64,000 bases of DNA from SG8-40 sp963792855 (GTDB lineage: Bacteria > Pseudomonadota > Gammaproteobacteria > Burkholderiales > Eutrophovitaceae), in NCBI GenBank assembly GCA_963792855.1, contig CAWBXZ010000018.1, forward strand, positions 186,001 through 250,000, read 5' to 3'. Shown here one piece after another: positions 8,642 through 17,917 of the stretch. Made by a program: the position numbers and the translations under genes. The notes beneath the pieces were generated by a model. That model ran no database searches. It worked only from the letters and a program-made list of their open reading frames with translations, and had not been told where the DNA came from. The number at the start of each line of letters is the position of its first letter. Positions within the stretch are counted from its first letter, which is position 1.

Positions 8642-10069
8642 CTATCCGAGATTCAGCATGATGTGGCGGGCCGTGGTGTAGTCCTCCAGCCCGTACATCG
8701 ACATGTCCTTGCCGTAACCGGACATCTTCATTCCGCCGTGCGGCATCTCGTTGGCCAGCATGAAGTGGGTATTGATCCAGGTGCAGCCGTACTCCAGCCG
8801 GCTCGCGACTTTCATGCCCCTGGAGACGTCTTTGGTCCACACCGACGAGGCGAGGCCATACTCCGAATCGTTCGCCCATTCGATTGCCTGCTCGGTGTCG
8901 CTGAAACGCGTTACCGAGACGACTGGTCCGAACACTTCCTTGCGCACGATTTCGTCACTCTGATTCGCGCCGGCGATCACGGTCGGTTCAAAGTAGAAGC
9001 CGCTGCCCTCCGTCGGCTTCCCGCCGGTAACGACTTCAACGTGCCTGGCGGCTGCCGCGCGCTCAACGAAACCGGCGACACGTTCGCGCTGCCGCGCCGA
9101 GATCAGTGGTCCGATATCGGAGTCCTCCGCATCAGGATCGCCGAATCTGATCGACTTCGCCGCGCCGGCAAGATCCGCAACCAGTTTGTCGTGAATCTTT
9201 CCGCCGGCGTATATGCGGCAGGCTGCCGTGCAGTCCTGCCCGGCGTTGTAGAAACCGAACATCTTGATGCCGCCAACGACCGCTTCCAGATCGGCATCGT
9301 CGAACACAATCACCGGCGCCTTGCCGCCGAGCTCGAGGTGAGTGCGTTTGATGCCCGCCTGGGCAGCCGCGAGAACTTTCCTCCCCGTTTCGATGCTGCC
9401 GGTCACCGAAATCATGCGCACACCGGCGTGGTTGATGAGCGGAGAGCCGACGCTGTCGCCGCGGCCGTGGACGACGTTGACCACGCCCTTGGGAAAAATC
9501 TCCGCCAGCGCGTCGGCCAGCTTGAGTGTCGTCAGCGGCGTCAGCTCAGAGGGTTTGATCACGACGGTATTGCCCGCTGCCAATGCCGGCGCGAGCTTCC
9601 ATGCGGCCATCATCAACGGATAGTTCCACGGCGCAATCTGCGCGACGACGCCGATTGGATCGCGACGGATCATGCTGGTGTGTCCTGCGAGGTATTCGTC
9701 CGTTGCAGAACCGTGAATACAGCGCGCAGCGCCCGCGAAGTAGCGGTAGCAGTCGACGATTGCCGGCAACTCGTCCTGGAGGACGCGTATGAACGGTTTA
9801 CCGCAATTCGTGGATTCAAGTTTGGCGTAGGACTTCGCGTTCTGCTCGATATGGTCTGCAAGCTTCAACAGCAACAGCGAACGCTCCTGCGGTGTCGTCT
9901 GACGCCAGGTCTTGAACGCGGAAGCAGCCGCCTTGACCGCTTCGTCGATCTGTTCTCGCGAGGCTTCGCGGATTCTCGAGATTTCCTTGCCGTCGTGCGG
10001 GTTGATAACCGCTTCTTCGGCGCCGGCACCGGCGACGAGTTCTCCGTTGATGAGAAGCTTGGTCTTCAT
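8642..10069 (-). CDS. patD: gamma-aminobutyraldehyde dehydrogenase (PatD/YdcW-like)
   Basis: A 475-aa NAD-dependent aldehyde dehydrogenase. It tracks E. coli PatD closely along its length: N-terminal KLLINGELVAG, VVAQIAPWNYPLMMAAWKLA, the general-base glutamate in HLELGGKAP, the catalytic cysteine in NAGQDCTAACRIY, and the C-terminal YGKDMSMYGLEDYT. It should oxidise 4-aminobutyraldehyde, formed from putrescine, to GABA in the cytoplasm. It is the last gene of a leftward operon after an ABC polyamine importer, the same order as E. coli ydcSTUVW, which supports the substrate. No putrescine aminotransferase is present nearby, so the aldehyde must be made elsewhere or by an oxidase. Confidence 0.9.
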   Translation of the reverse strand: MKTKLLINGELVAGAGAEEAVINPHDGKEISRIREASREQIDEAVKAAASAFKTWRQTTPQERSLLLLKLADHIEQNAKSYAKLESTNCGKPFIRVLQDELPAIVDCYRYFAGAARCIHGSATDEYLAGHTSMIRRDPIGVVAQIAPWNYPLMMAAWKLAPALAAGNTVVIKPSELTPLTTLKLADALAEIFPKGVVNVVHGRGDSVGSPLINHAGVRMISVTGSIETGRKVLAAAQAGIKRTHLELGGKAPVIVFDDADLEAVVGGIKMFGFYNAGQDCTAACRIYAGGKIHDKLVADLAGAAKSIRFGDPDAEDSDIGPLISARQRERVAGFVERAAAARHVEVVTGGKPTEGSGFYFEPTVIAGANQSDEIVRKEVFGPVVSVTRFSDTEQAIEWANDSEYGLASSVWTKDVSRGMKVASRLEYGCTWINTHFMLANEMPHGGMKMSGYGKDMSMYGLEDYTTARHIMLNLG

Positions 10070-10093
10070 GGGTGAATCCTCCCTGGTTTTTGT

Positions 10094-10924
10094 TTACTTT
10101 CCACTTCCGGCAACGTCCTGAGTATCGCGGGTCAGATAGAACGCGAGCAGGATTGGAATAAAGGTTACGGCGATCACGAATACGGCAACGACATTGGTCA
10201 CCGGCCGCTGACGCGGCCGAACCAGTTCGGACAGCATCCAGATCGGCAACGTTGTTTGCTGCCCGGCCGTGAACGTGGTGACAATGACTTCATCGAAAGA
10301 CAGCGCAAACGCCAGCATGCCGCCCGCGAGCAAGGCCGTCGCGATATTCGGCAGGATGACATGGCGGAACGTCTGGAAACCGTTCGCGCCAAGATCCATG
10401 GACGCTTCGATCATGCCGGGCGAAGATCGCCGCAGCCGCGCGAGTACGTTGTTGTAGACCACGACGATGCAGAACGTGGCGTGACCGATCACGATCGTCC
10501 AGAAACTGAACGGGATGTCCATCAGGTTGAACGCCGAGCGCAGGCTGATGCCGGTGATGATGCCGGGCAGCGCGATCGGCAGAATCAGCAACAGCGATAT
10601 CGCTTCACGGCCGAAGAAACGCGAACGCCACACGGCGGCGGATGCGAGCGTACCCAGCACCATCGCGACAAATGTCGACGCCAGTCCGATCTGCACGGAA
10701 AGCGTCAATGCCTGTCGAATGTCTTCGCGCCCGAACGCGACGGCGAACCATTTGGTCGTCAATCCGGGCAGTGGAAATACAAAGCTCTTGTCATCGGTGC
10801 TGAATGCGTACAGCACGATAAAGAACAGCGGTACATGCAGGAACAGCAGGCCGAGAATCGCAGCGAACTTGAGCGACAAGCCGGCCTTCGGCTGGCCTTG
10901 AGGCTGTTTCGGTTCAGAGCGCAT
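10094..10924 (-). CDS. ydcV: polyamine ABC transporter permease (PotC/YdcV type)
   Basis: A 276-aa inner-membrane protein with six hydrophobic segments, starting near residue 20 (LKFAAILGLLFLHVPLFFIVLYAF). The ATPase-coupling EAA-type loop reads EASMDLGANGFQTFRHVILPNI around residue 175, as in PotC-like permeases. It overlaps the stop of the other permease by 11 bp and is followed after 24 bp by patD. With its partner it forms the transmembrane channel for putrescine or a related polyamine. Family and operon order are clear; exact substrate is inferred from the PatD neighbour. Confidence 0.88.
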   Translation of the reverse strand: MRSEPKQPQGQPKAGLSLKFAAILGLLFLHVPLFFIVLYAFSTDDKSFVFPLPGLTTKWFAVAFGREDIRQALTLSVQIGLASTFVAMVLGTLASAAVWRSRFFGREAISLLLILPIALPGIITGISLRSAFNLMDIPFSFWTIVIGHATFCIVVVYNNVLARLRRSSPGMIEASMDLGANGFQTFRHVILPNIATALLAGGMLAFALSFDEVIVTTFTAGQQTTLPIWMLSELVRPRQRPVTNVVAVFVIAVTFIPILLAFYLTRDTQDVAGSGK

Positions 10925-11846
10925 CGAAAGCGCCCAGACGCTTCGCGACCGTCAGGTAAAACGCCATGACGACGATCGGCACAACGGTGAATGCGGCGGC
11001 GAGTGGAATGTTGCCGGCGACGCCCTGGAACTGGTAGACCGCCTGGCCGATGAACGGCCGTGAATTGCCGATGATGCCGGGAATGATGTAGTCGCCCATC
11101 GTCAGCGAGAAAGTGAAGATCGAGCCGGCGATCATCCCCGGCATCGCCAGCGGAAAAATCACTTTTCGGAAAGTGGCGCCGGGAACGGCGCCAAGGTCGG
11201 CCGAGGCTTCGGTCAGTGTTTTGGGTACGCGCTCGAGCGCCGCAACGATCGGCAGGATCATGAATGGCAGCCAGATATACAGAAATACCAGGAACGTGCC
11301 GATGTAGGAAATCGACAGTGACGGGCCACCGATGACAGGGATCGACAGCACTGCATTGAGCACCCAGGTGATGTGCATCTGCTCGGCGAACCAGGTGACG
11401 ATGCCTTCCTTGGCCAGAATCAGTTTCCACGCGTAGACGCGCACGAGATAGCTCGACCACAACGGCAGCATGACGGCCAGATAGAGCAGAGCCTTCGTCT
11501 TGATGGAGGCGTAACGCACCATGTAGTAGGCGATCGGAAACGCGATCAGGGCCGCGGCGATGGTGACCGCGGCGGCCATCGTAATCGTACGAACGAAAAT
11601 ATCGGCGTTGGCGAGTGTAAAAAGCTGCTTGTAAGTTTCCAGTGAGAACTCGTGGACGATGGTCCCCGAGAAGCTGTCGATATAGAAAAAGCTTTGCAGC
11701 AGCAATGAAAACAGCGAACCGAGATAGATGACGCCCAGCCACAGCAATGGCGGTGTCAACAGCAACAGCAGCAACAACTTCGGATGCAGGTACAGCGCGT
11801 TGGACATGCGCTGCAACAGCGGGCGCGACAGCGCCGTGGCGTTCAT
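10914..11846 (-). CDS. ydcU: polyamine ABC transporter permease (PotB/YdcU type)
   Basis: A 310-aa permease. I chose the ATG at 11846 because it shares its A with the TGA of the ATPase gene (TGATG coupling); an in-frame ATG at 11888 lies inside that gene. Six membrane segments are visible, the first being LLLLLLLTPPLLWLGVIYLG near residue 25, and the cytoplasmic loop EASADLGAVPGATFRKVIFP is the EAA motif that docks onto the ATPase. It is the partner of the YdcV-like permease downstream in a five-gene polyamine operon. Confidence 0.88.
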   Translation of the reverse strand: MNATALSRPLLQRMSNALYLHPKLLLLLLLTPPLLWLGVIYLGSLFSLLLQSFFYIDSFSGTIVHEFSLETYKQLFTLANADIFVRTITMAAAVTIAAALIAFPIAYYMVRYASIKTKALLYLAVMLPLWSSYLVRVYAWKLILAKEGIVTWFAEQMHITWVLNAVLSIPVIGGPSLSISYIGTFLVFLYIWLPFMILPIVAALERVPKTLTEASADLGAVPGATFRKVIFPLAMPGMIAGSIFTFSLTMGDYIIPGIIGNSRPFIGQAVYQFQGVAGNIPLAAAFTVVPIVVMAFYLTVAKRLGAFDAL

Positions 11847-12880
11847 CAGCCGTCTGCCTTGAGCGGTTGCATCAACGAACGCGGCCACGACAGGTTGACT
11901 GCCTGACCGAGGGCCAGTGCCTCGCTGTTGCCGTTGTTCTGTCGCACGATAGCCAGCATTCCGCCGCCGTCGAGCGCGATGCCATAGCGCGTCGTCGAAC
12001 CGAGGTAGGTCAGTGAGGCGACCGTTCCCCGTGCGCTCATGTGATCGTCGGCCGGCTTGCTCGACGGCGCCGACGCGATGATCTTTTCGGGGCGGATGGC
12101 GAACGGCTGGTTCGTCCCCGTAAGCCGCTGCGCCAGTTCGCCTTCGCAGAGATTCGACACACCGACGAATCCGGCGACGAATGCCGTCTCCGGATGCTCG
12201 TAGATCTGGTCCGGCGTACCGACCTGTTCGATGCGGCCGCGATTGAAAACGGCCAGACGGTCGCTCATCGCCAGCGCTTCGCCCTGGTCGTGCGTCACAT
12301 AAATGAACGTAATGCCAACCTGGCGCTGCAAGGCTTTCAGTTCGTCCTGCATCTGCTCGCGCAACTTGAGGTCGAGCGCGCCGAGCGGTTCGTCGAGCAA
12401 CAGCACGGCCGGCTGGTTGATCAACGCCCGTGCCAGTGCCACCCGTTGCCGCTGCCCGCCCGACAACTGCGATGGTTTGCGTGCGCCCATGCCGGCGAGC
12501 TTGACCAGTTCGAGCATCTCGTCGGCGCGCTTGCGCCGCTCGGCGGAGGGGACTTTGCGGATCATCAGACCATACTCGACGTTCTGATGCACCGTCATGT
12601 GCGGAAACAGCGCGTAATCCTGGAATACGGTGTTGACGTCACGCTCGTAAGGCGGCACTCCCTCGATGTTGCGCCCGTGCACTGCGATATGACCGGTGTC
12701 GGGTTGTTCGAAACCGGCAATCAGGCGCAGGCAAGTCGTCTTGCCGGACCCGGAGGGCCCAAGCATGGAAAAAAACTCGCCGTCGCTGATATCGAAGCTG
12801 ACGTCGTCTACGGCACGCACATCACCGAAGGCGCGCGAAACGCGGGAGAAACTGACGGCGATACCGGGTTGTTGTGGCAT
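11846..12880 (-). CDS. ydcT: polyamine ABC transporter ATP-binding protein (PotA/YdcT type)
   Basis: A 344-aa ATPase. Walker A is GPSGSGKTT (about residue 40), the Q-loop lies around VFQDYALFPHMTV, the signature is LSGGQRQRVALARAL, Walker B is LLLDEPLGALD, and the switch histidine is in VTHDQGEA. A C-terminal TOBE-like region (about 260-340) is typical of polyamine and sugar importers. It powers the two permeases encoded immediately downstream. A strong 29-bp hairpin lies between it and the binding-protein gene upstream, which could lower its expression relative to the binding protein. Confidence 0.93.
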   Translation of the reverse strand: MPQQPGIAVSFSRVSRAFGDVRAVDDVSFDISDGEFFSMLGPSGSGKTTCLRLIAGFEQPDTGHIAVHGRNIEGVPPYERDVNTVFQDYALFPHMTVHQNVEYGLMIRKVPSAERRKRADEMLELVKLAGMGARKPSQLSGGQRQRVALARALINQPAVLLLDEPLGALDLKLREQMQDELKALQRQVGITFIYVTHDQGEALAMSDRLAVFNRGRIEQVGTPDQIYEHPETAFVAGFVGVSNLCEGELAQRLTGTNQPFAIRPEKIIASAPSSKPADDHMSARGTVASLTYLGSTTRYGIALDGGGMLAIVRQNNGNSEALALGQAVNLSWPRSLMQPLKADG

Positions 12881-12921
12881 TCGGTCGAATTACACTGATT
12901 CGGAATATTGCGACGGATGAT

Positions 12922-12950
12922 GAAACGGGCCGCTGTCAGCGGCCCGTTTC
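12922..12950 (-). promoter_or_regulatory. perfect 29-bp hairpin between ydcS and ydcT homologues
   Basis: Fourteen-base arms (12922-12935 and 12937-12950) are perfectly complementary around a single central base. There is no T-run on either side, so it is not a classical terminator. A hairpin here would cap the binding-protein mRNA or attenuate read-through into the transporter genes, a common way to overproduce the periplasmic component. The structure is seen; the role is inferred. Confidence 0.6.
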
Positions 12951-13035
12951 AAGCTGCAAGCGGCCTAGTCCGCGTGATGCCGGCCGCGGCCGGCACGCTC
13001 CCGGATTGTTTTTGCGCGCGATCGGTTCGCGCGCA

Positions 13036-14202
13036 TCAGCGTCCTCCGAGAACCGCGATGTAATCGGTCACCCAGCGATAGTAGGGCACACAGGTACGGC
13101 CGCTGCCGCAATTGGCCACCGGCGTGCGCCAGAACCAGATCCGATCGAATTCCTTGATGCCGTTGGTTTCACATCCGCCCTCACCTAGCAGGGGGTTACC
13201 CTTGCAGGCGTCGGGTACCACCGGCACCGATCCAAACCACGCAGCGAGGTCACCCTGCAGCTTGTTGTTCAGCGAGTGCTCCATCCACATGTAAGCGCAG
13301 TTGGGATGCTTTGCGTCCGCGTGCATCATGGTGGTGTCGGCCCAACCGGTCGCGCCTTCCTTGGGTACGACACTGGAAATCGGTGCGTTCTTGGACTTGA
13401 GAATATTGACCTGGAATCCCCATGACGACGAAGCGACGACGCCCTCGTTGGTGAAATCGTCGATCTGCACAAACGCGTCATGCCAGTAGCGCGACGCCAG
13501 CTTGCGTTGTCCCCGCAGCAGGTCGAGTGCGGCCTTGTACTGTGTTTCGTCCAGTTCGTAGGGATTCTTGATGCCCAGCGCAGGGTTCTTCTGCATCAGA
13601 TAAAGCGCCGCGTCGGCAATGTAGATCGGTCCGTCGAACGCCTGGATGCGGCCCTTGTTCGATTTGCCGTCGGGGAGCGTCATCTCTTCGAAGACCACAT
13701 CCCATGACTTCGGTGCCGATTTGAACACATTGGTGTTGTAGGCGAGCACGTTGTAGCCCCACTGGTAGGGCGTGCCGTAGTGCTTGCCGCCGACATAGTG
13801 CCAGGGCGCCTTCTGCAGACGCTGATCGACTTTGCTGAAGCTGGGGATGAGGTCGACGTTGACTTCCTGGACGCGCTTGCCGGCGATCAGCCGCATGCTG
13901 GCATCACCGGAGGCCGTGACGAGATCGAAGCCGCCTTCATTCATCAGTGCGACCATTTCATCGGAGGTGCCGGCCGTCTTCACGCGCACCTTGCAGGATG
14001 TCTTCTTTTCGAAGTCGGTAACCCAGTCGAAGTTCTTGTCAGTGTCGCCGCGCTCGATGTAACCGGGCCACGCCACTATATCCACCACGCCTTCGCCCTT
14101 GCCGATCCTGGTCTGTTTGGCAGACGCAGGTGCTATCCAGACCGCGGCGGCAACCGCGGCGACGATACAGCTACCAGCCCATCCCAGCTTGGGGTATGAC
14201 AT
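13036..14202 (-). CDS. ydcS: polyamine ABC transporter substrate-binding protein (YdcS/PotD-like)
   Basis: A 388-aa periplasmic protein. The ATG at 14202 follows GAGGAGGAC; longer frames have no ribosome site. It has a signal peptide (GSCIVAAVAAAVWIAPASA, cleavage near residue 28) and then a family-1-type solute-binding fold: VDIVAWPGYIERG, TSCKVRVKTAGTSDEMVALM, and GTPYQWGYNVLAYN around residue 130. It resembles YdcS of E. coli. It binds a polyamine or related amine and delivers it to YdcTUV. It is the first gene of the operon; the 390 bases upstream should hold the promoter. Confidence 0.88.
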   Translation of the reverse strand: MSYPKLGWAGSCIVAAVAAAVWIAPASAKQTRIGKGEGVVDIVAWPGYIERGDTDKNFDWVTDFEKKTSCKVRVKTAGTSDEMVALMNEGGFDLVTASGDASMRLIAGKRVQEVNVDLIPSFSKVDQRLQKAPWHYVGGKHYGTPYQWGYNVLAYNTNVFKSAPKSWDVVFEEMTLPDGKSNKGRIQAFDGPIYIADAALYLMQKNPALGIKNPYELDETQYKAALDLLRGQRKLASRYWHDAFVQIDDFTNEGVVASSSWGFQVNILKSKNAPISSVVPKEGATGWADTTMMHADAKHPNCAYMWMEHSLNNKLQGDLAAWFGSVPVVPDACKGNPLLGEGGCETNGIKEFDRIWFWRTPVANCGSGRTCVPYYRWVTDYIAVLGGR

Positions 14203-14591
14203 GGCGTGTCCTCCTCGTTGTGATTTTAAGGTTACTCGGTCGACTGTACCGGCGCGGCGTGTAAGGAAACACCGAATCCCGGATGCTGAAAACTGCCGAG
14301 CTTGGCGGATTGTAACCACGACCAGGGTAGTGCGGAAGGGGGGGCTGTCATCGAAGTGCGGGCCGGCGCTCCCGCCCGCTTTGCGTCTGCGGGAAGCGGG
14401 CAGGGCGCGGTGTATTGCCGGGGATTACCGCACGGGCCAATGATGCATCTTCGGCAGGCCGCGCGAGCGAGGTCATGGCATGGCGCCAAACCTGCGGCAA
14501 GCGGTCGAAGTGCGCATGGTTCGATGGCAGGATGACCGTGGCCGCCTGCTGCCGTGCCGTGACGAGAGCCTGCGAGCCGCCGGGATGCGTT
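14203..14591. other. upstream region of the polyamine operon, 389 bp
   Basis: No gene supported. On the minus strand a weak -10-like TACAAT (reverse complement at 14309-14314) lies about 107 bases before the ydcS-type start, with a poor -35. The downstream end of the leftward SDR gene abuts the other side. Confidence 0.35.
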
Positions 14592-15359
14592 TCACTCCCG
14601 GTAGATCATCTTCCGCGTCATGCCGCCGTCCGAAACGAAGTTCTGGCCGGTAATGAACGCGGCACGAGATGACAACAGGAAGGCCGTCAGCTCGCCAATG
14701 TCCAGAGGGTTGCCGATACGCCCGGCGGGGTGCTGTGCGTGTTCGGCTTCGTCCTGGACGGCCTCGCGGCGCTTGCCCTGCTTCTGCCAGTCGCCGGTAT
14801 CGATCCAGCCCGGAGAAATGCAGTTGACCCGGATTTTCGGGCCAAGGCTGATTGCCAGCGCATGGGTGAGCGCAACGACTCCGCCTTTCGAGGCGCTGTA
14901 AGCCTCGGTATTGGGTTCGGACTGAAGCGCGCGGGTGGATGCGATGTTGACGATGGCGCCCGCGTTTCGTTCAAGATGCGGTGCGCAATACTTCGACATC
15001 AGAAATGGACCGGTCAGGTTGACTGCCAATACACGGTTCCAGCGCTCCAGATCGAGTTGTTGCGGCGGCACGCGTGGCGAGGCGGAGATGCCGGCGTTGT
15101 TGACGAGGGCGTCGAGACGTCCGTAACTGTCCAGCGTCGCCGATACGCAACGCACCACCTGCATTTCGTCGGACACGTCGCACTCGGCGTGGCGAATGTC
15201 GCCAAGGGCGGCATATTCCATTGCGGTCTCGGCCCCGGCCGCGTTGTCGGTGTCGGCGATCTGCACCCTCCAGCCATCACGCAACAGCGTTGCCGCGATG
15301 CCCTTGCCTATGCCCTGTGCGCCGCCCGTCACCAGCGCAACGCGTTCTTCTTCGTTCAT
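14592..15359 (-). CDS. SDR-family NAD(P)-dependent oxidoreductase
   Basis: A 255-aa classical SDR: the dinucleotide motif VTGGAQGIGKGIA at residues 9-21, NNAG near 87, the catalytic YSASKGG (Tyr-x-x-x-Lys) near 155, and a C-terminal ITGQNFVSDGGMTRKMIYRE. It should oxidise or reduce a secondary alcohol/ketone in the cytoplasm. It diverges from the M20 peptidase gene, with only 53 bp between the two starts, and sits behind the polyamine operon. Nothing in the sequence sets the substrate. Confidence 0.85.
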   Translation of the reverse strand: MNEEERVALVTGGAQGIGKGIAATLLRDGWRVQIADTDNAAGAETAMEYAALGDIRHAECDVSDEMQVVRCVSATLDSYGRLDALVNNAGISASPRVPPQQLDLERWNRVLAVNLTGPFLMSKYCAPHLERNAGAIVNIASTRALQSEPNTEAYSASKGGVVALTHALAISLGPKIRVNCISPGWIDTGDWQKQGKRREAVQDEAEHAQHPAGRIGNPLDIGELTAFLLSSRAAFITGQNFVSDGGMTRKMIYRE

Positions 15360-15412
15360 GGCGATGCCTCTACAATGTGACTGTCAGACTCCATGAAGCC
15401 ACACAAACCGCC

Positions 15413-16846
15413 ATGCCTCAAGCCACCAAAACCCGGATCGACGCCCAGTCTCTGGAAGAGTTCGTCTCGCTGAAGTGGGACGATGACATCGTCCCGCGGC
15501 TGGTCGAGTACATCCGCATTCCCTGCAAATCGCCGCACTTCGATCCGGACTGGGCCGCCAATGGCCATATCGATGCCGCCGTTGAACTGGCCGAGCGGTG
15601 GTCGCGTGCGCAGGAACTTCCCGGTCTGAATATCGAAGTGATTCGCCTTGAAAACCGCACGCCGGTGATTTTCTTCGAGATGGAAGGAGACGCACCCGGG
15701 ACCGTATTAATGTATGGCCACCTCGACAAACAACCGGAGATGACCGGCTGGCGCGACGGTTACGGGCCGTGGATTCCGGTTATTCATGAAGGCAAGCTTT
15801 ACGGCCGCGGTGGCGCCGACGACGGTTATGCCATTTTCGCGTCGCTGCTGGCGTTGTCGGCCTTGAAAGAGCAGGGTGTCAAGCATGCACGGATAGTCGG
15901 GCTGATCGAATGCTGTGAAGAAAGCGGCAGTTACGATTTGCCGCATTACCTTGAAGCGCTGAAAGCGCGCATCGGCCAGGTCGACCTGGTAATCGGACTG
16001 GATTCCGGCTGCGGGAATTACGATCAGCTTTGGGTTACCACCAGCCTGCGCGGCCTTGCCGCCGGGACACTGACCGTCGAAGTGCTCAACGAGGGTGTGC
16101 ATTCCGGTGATGCCAGCGGGGTCGTGCCCTCCAGTTTCCGCATTGCCCGGTCGTTGCTCGACCGGCTCGAGGACGCCCATACCGGTCGAATACTGCCGAA
16201 GGAATTCCACTGCGACATTCCGGCCGAACGATCGGATCAGGCGATGCTTGCCGGCAAGACGCTCGGCGAAGCGATGCTGACGCGTTTTCCCTTCGCCGGG
16301 AAAACCGAGCCGATGACGCATAGTCATGGCCAGGCCGTACTCAACCGTACCTGGCGGCCATTTCTTTCCGTGGTCGGTGCCGATGGGTTGCCTGCGATCA
16401 AGGACGCCGGGAATGTGCTGCGCCCGAAAACCGCGCTTAAACTCAGCCTGCGCATCCCGCCGCTGGTCGACGGCCAGCGCGCCACCGACGATATGAAACG
16501 CATCCTCGAAGCCGATCCGCCGCACAATGCAAAGGTGGTGTTCGAAGCAGACCAGTCCGCGACCGGCTGGCACGCACCCGCCACCGCGCCGTGGCTCACT
16601 GCGGTCCTGGATGCGGCATCAAGGCAGTTCTATGGCAAGCCGGCGATGATGATGGGCGAGGGCGGCACCATTCCCTTCATGGCCATGCTCGGCAAGTCAT
16701 TTCCGAAAGCGCAGTTTCTGATAACGGGTGTGCTTGGCCCGAAGTCAAACGCGCACGGACCGAACGAGTTCCTGCACATTGCGTATGCGAAGAAACTCAC
16801 GGCGTGTGTGGCGCAGGTCATTGCGGGGCATGCGGTTCGCGCCTGA
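15413..16846 (+). CDS. M20-family metallopeptidase / dipeptidase-like amidohydrolase
   Basis: A 477-aa zinc hydrolase. I chose the ATG at 15413, after which conservation begins (MPQATKTRIDAQSLEEFV). Metal ligands are visible in order: MYGHLDKQPE (His, Asp), GRGGADDGYA (bridging Asp), GLIECCEESGS (Glu pair) and the terminal MGEGGTIPFM region. The insertion between them is the dimerisation domain. Members cleave dipeptides, N-acyl amino acids or carbamoyl compounds. Its stop is nearly adjacent to the next hydrolase gene, so the two form a rightward pair, perhaps sequentially hydrolysing an amide-containing substrate. Confidence 0.85.
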   Translation: MPQATKTRIDAQSLEEFVSLKWDDDIVPRLVEYIRIPCKSPHFDPDWAANGHIDAAVELAERWSRAQELPGLNIEVIRLENRTPVIFFEMEGDAPGTVLMYGHLDKQPEMTGWRDGYGPWIPVIHEGKLYGRGGADDGYAIFASLLALSALKEQGVKHARIVGLIECCEESGSYDLPHYLEALKARIGQVDLVIGLDSGCGNYDQLWVTTSLRGLAAGTLTVEVLNEGVHSGDASGVVPSSFRIARSLLDRLEDAHTGRILPKEFHCDIPAERSDQAMLAGKTLGEAMLTRFPFAGKTEPMTHSHGQAVLNRTWRPFLSVVGADGLPAIKDAGNVLRPKTALKLSLRIPPLVDGQRATDDMKRILEADPPHNAKVVFEADQSATGWHAPATAPWLTAVLDAASRQFYGKPAMMMGEGGTIPFMAMLGKSFPKAQFLITGVLGPKSNAHGPNEFLHIAYAKKLTACVAQVIAGHAVRA

Positions 16847-16855
16847 TTGAAACCG

Positions 16856-17689
16856 ATGAAAATACTCGACGCCCAGATCCATCTCTGGGGCAGCGGCCTG
16901 CCGAGCAACATGGCGCATCGGCAGGTGACTTCGTTCACCGCAGCCGAGGCGATTGCAATGATGGATGAAGCCGGCGTCGATGCCGCCGTGATTCATCCGC
17001 CGCCCTGGGACCCCGGTTCGCATGACCTGGCATTGAATGCAGTGCGGGACTACCCCGGACGCTTTGCCGTGATGGGTACGCTGTCTCTGGATGATCCGGA
17101 AACGAAGACCCGAATTGCGACCTGGCGCGACCAGCCCGGCATGCTGGGTTTGCGTTATTTGTTCCTGGGTGAGCCTGCGCGCACAAGCTTGGGTGACGGT
17201 TCGCTGGATTGGCTCTGGACAGAAGCGGAACGTGCCGAGGTTCCCATTGCGATGCTGGCGACCGACTCGCTGCGGGAGATTGGCCGCATCGCCGGGCGTC
17301 ACCCCGGACTAAGAATCACCATTGATCATCTGGGTGGCAGGGGCGGCAACACCACGCTCAAGGACGCTGCCGCGATGACCCATATGCCGGAACTGCTGGC
17401 GCTTGCGAAGTATCCCAACGTAGCGGTAAAAGCCACCGGCGCGCCAGGTTACTCGAGTGAAGGATATCCGTTCAAAAGCATGCACGTTTATCTGCAGCAG
17501 ATATTCGACAGCTTCGGCCCGCGCCGGATGTTCTGGGGCACGGACATCACCAAGATGGCCTGTGGCTGGCGACAGTGCATCACGATGTTTACCGAGGAAC
17601 TTCCGTGGCTGAGCGGGGACGACCTGGCTCTGGTGATGGGCGAGGCGATCCGCGCGTGGTGGGGTTGGAACCGGAAGAATCCGGCGTAG
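16856..17689 (+). CDS. amidohydrolase-family (Amidohydro_2) protein
   Basis: A 277-aa TIM-barrel hydrolase of the PF04909 type (2-pyrone-4,6-dicarboxylate lactonase/ACMSD-like). Features: the opening ILDAQIHLWGSG, AVIHPPPWDP, the central TIDHLGGRGG and the closing GTDITKMACGW aspartate. Translation could begin at TTG 16847 or ATG 16856; neither has a strong ribosome site, and translational coupling to the M20 gene (stop at 16846) is likely. The family includes lactonases and decarboxylases acting on small acids. The function here is inferred only as partner of the M20 enzyme. Confidence 0.75.
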   Translation: MKILDAQIHLWGSGLPSNMAHRQVTSFTAAEAIAMMDEAGVDAAVIHPPPWDPGSHDLALNAVRDYPGRFAVMGTLSLDDPETKTRIATWRDQPGMLGLRYLFLGEPARTSLGDGSLDWLWTEAERAEVPIAMLATDSLREIGRIAGRHPGLRITIDHLGGRGGNTTLKDAAAMTHMPELLALAKYPNVAVKATGAPGYSSEGYPFKSMHVYLQQIFDSFGPRRMFWGTDITKMACGWRQCITMFTEELPWLSGDDLALVMGEAIRAWWGWNRKNPA

Positions 17690-17917
17690 CAACAACACGC
17701 GCCATGCACGGTTGGCTGTTGTAGGGGTGACCCCGGTCATGTTGCTCTTCTAGGACGAGAGTCCGGTATTGGCTTATCGGCACTTGTACCGTGCCGAGAG
17801 AGCGGGCTCGCTGACGCCTGACACCGACAACTTTATCCAGTCGGTGCGAACGCAAATGTCCTAAACACAAAATATTGCAGATCGATGCGCCAAAAGCGGG
17901 GGCAAAAGCCGTGATGC

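Noticed and set aside
8663..10075. A 470-codon plus-strand frame
   Set aside because: Antisense of patD; the translation has no recognisable domain and follows the codon-position pattern of the real gene.
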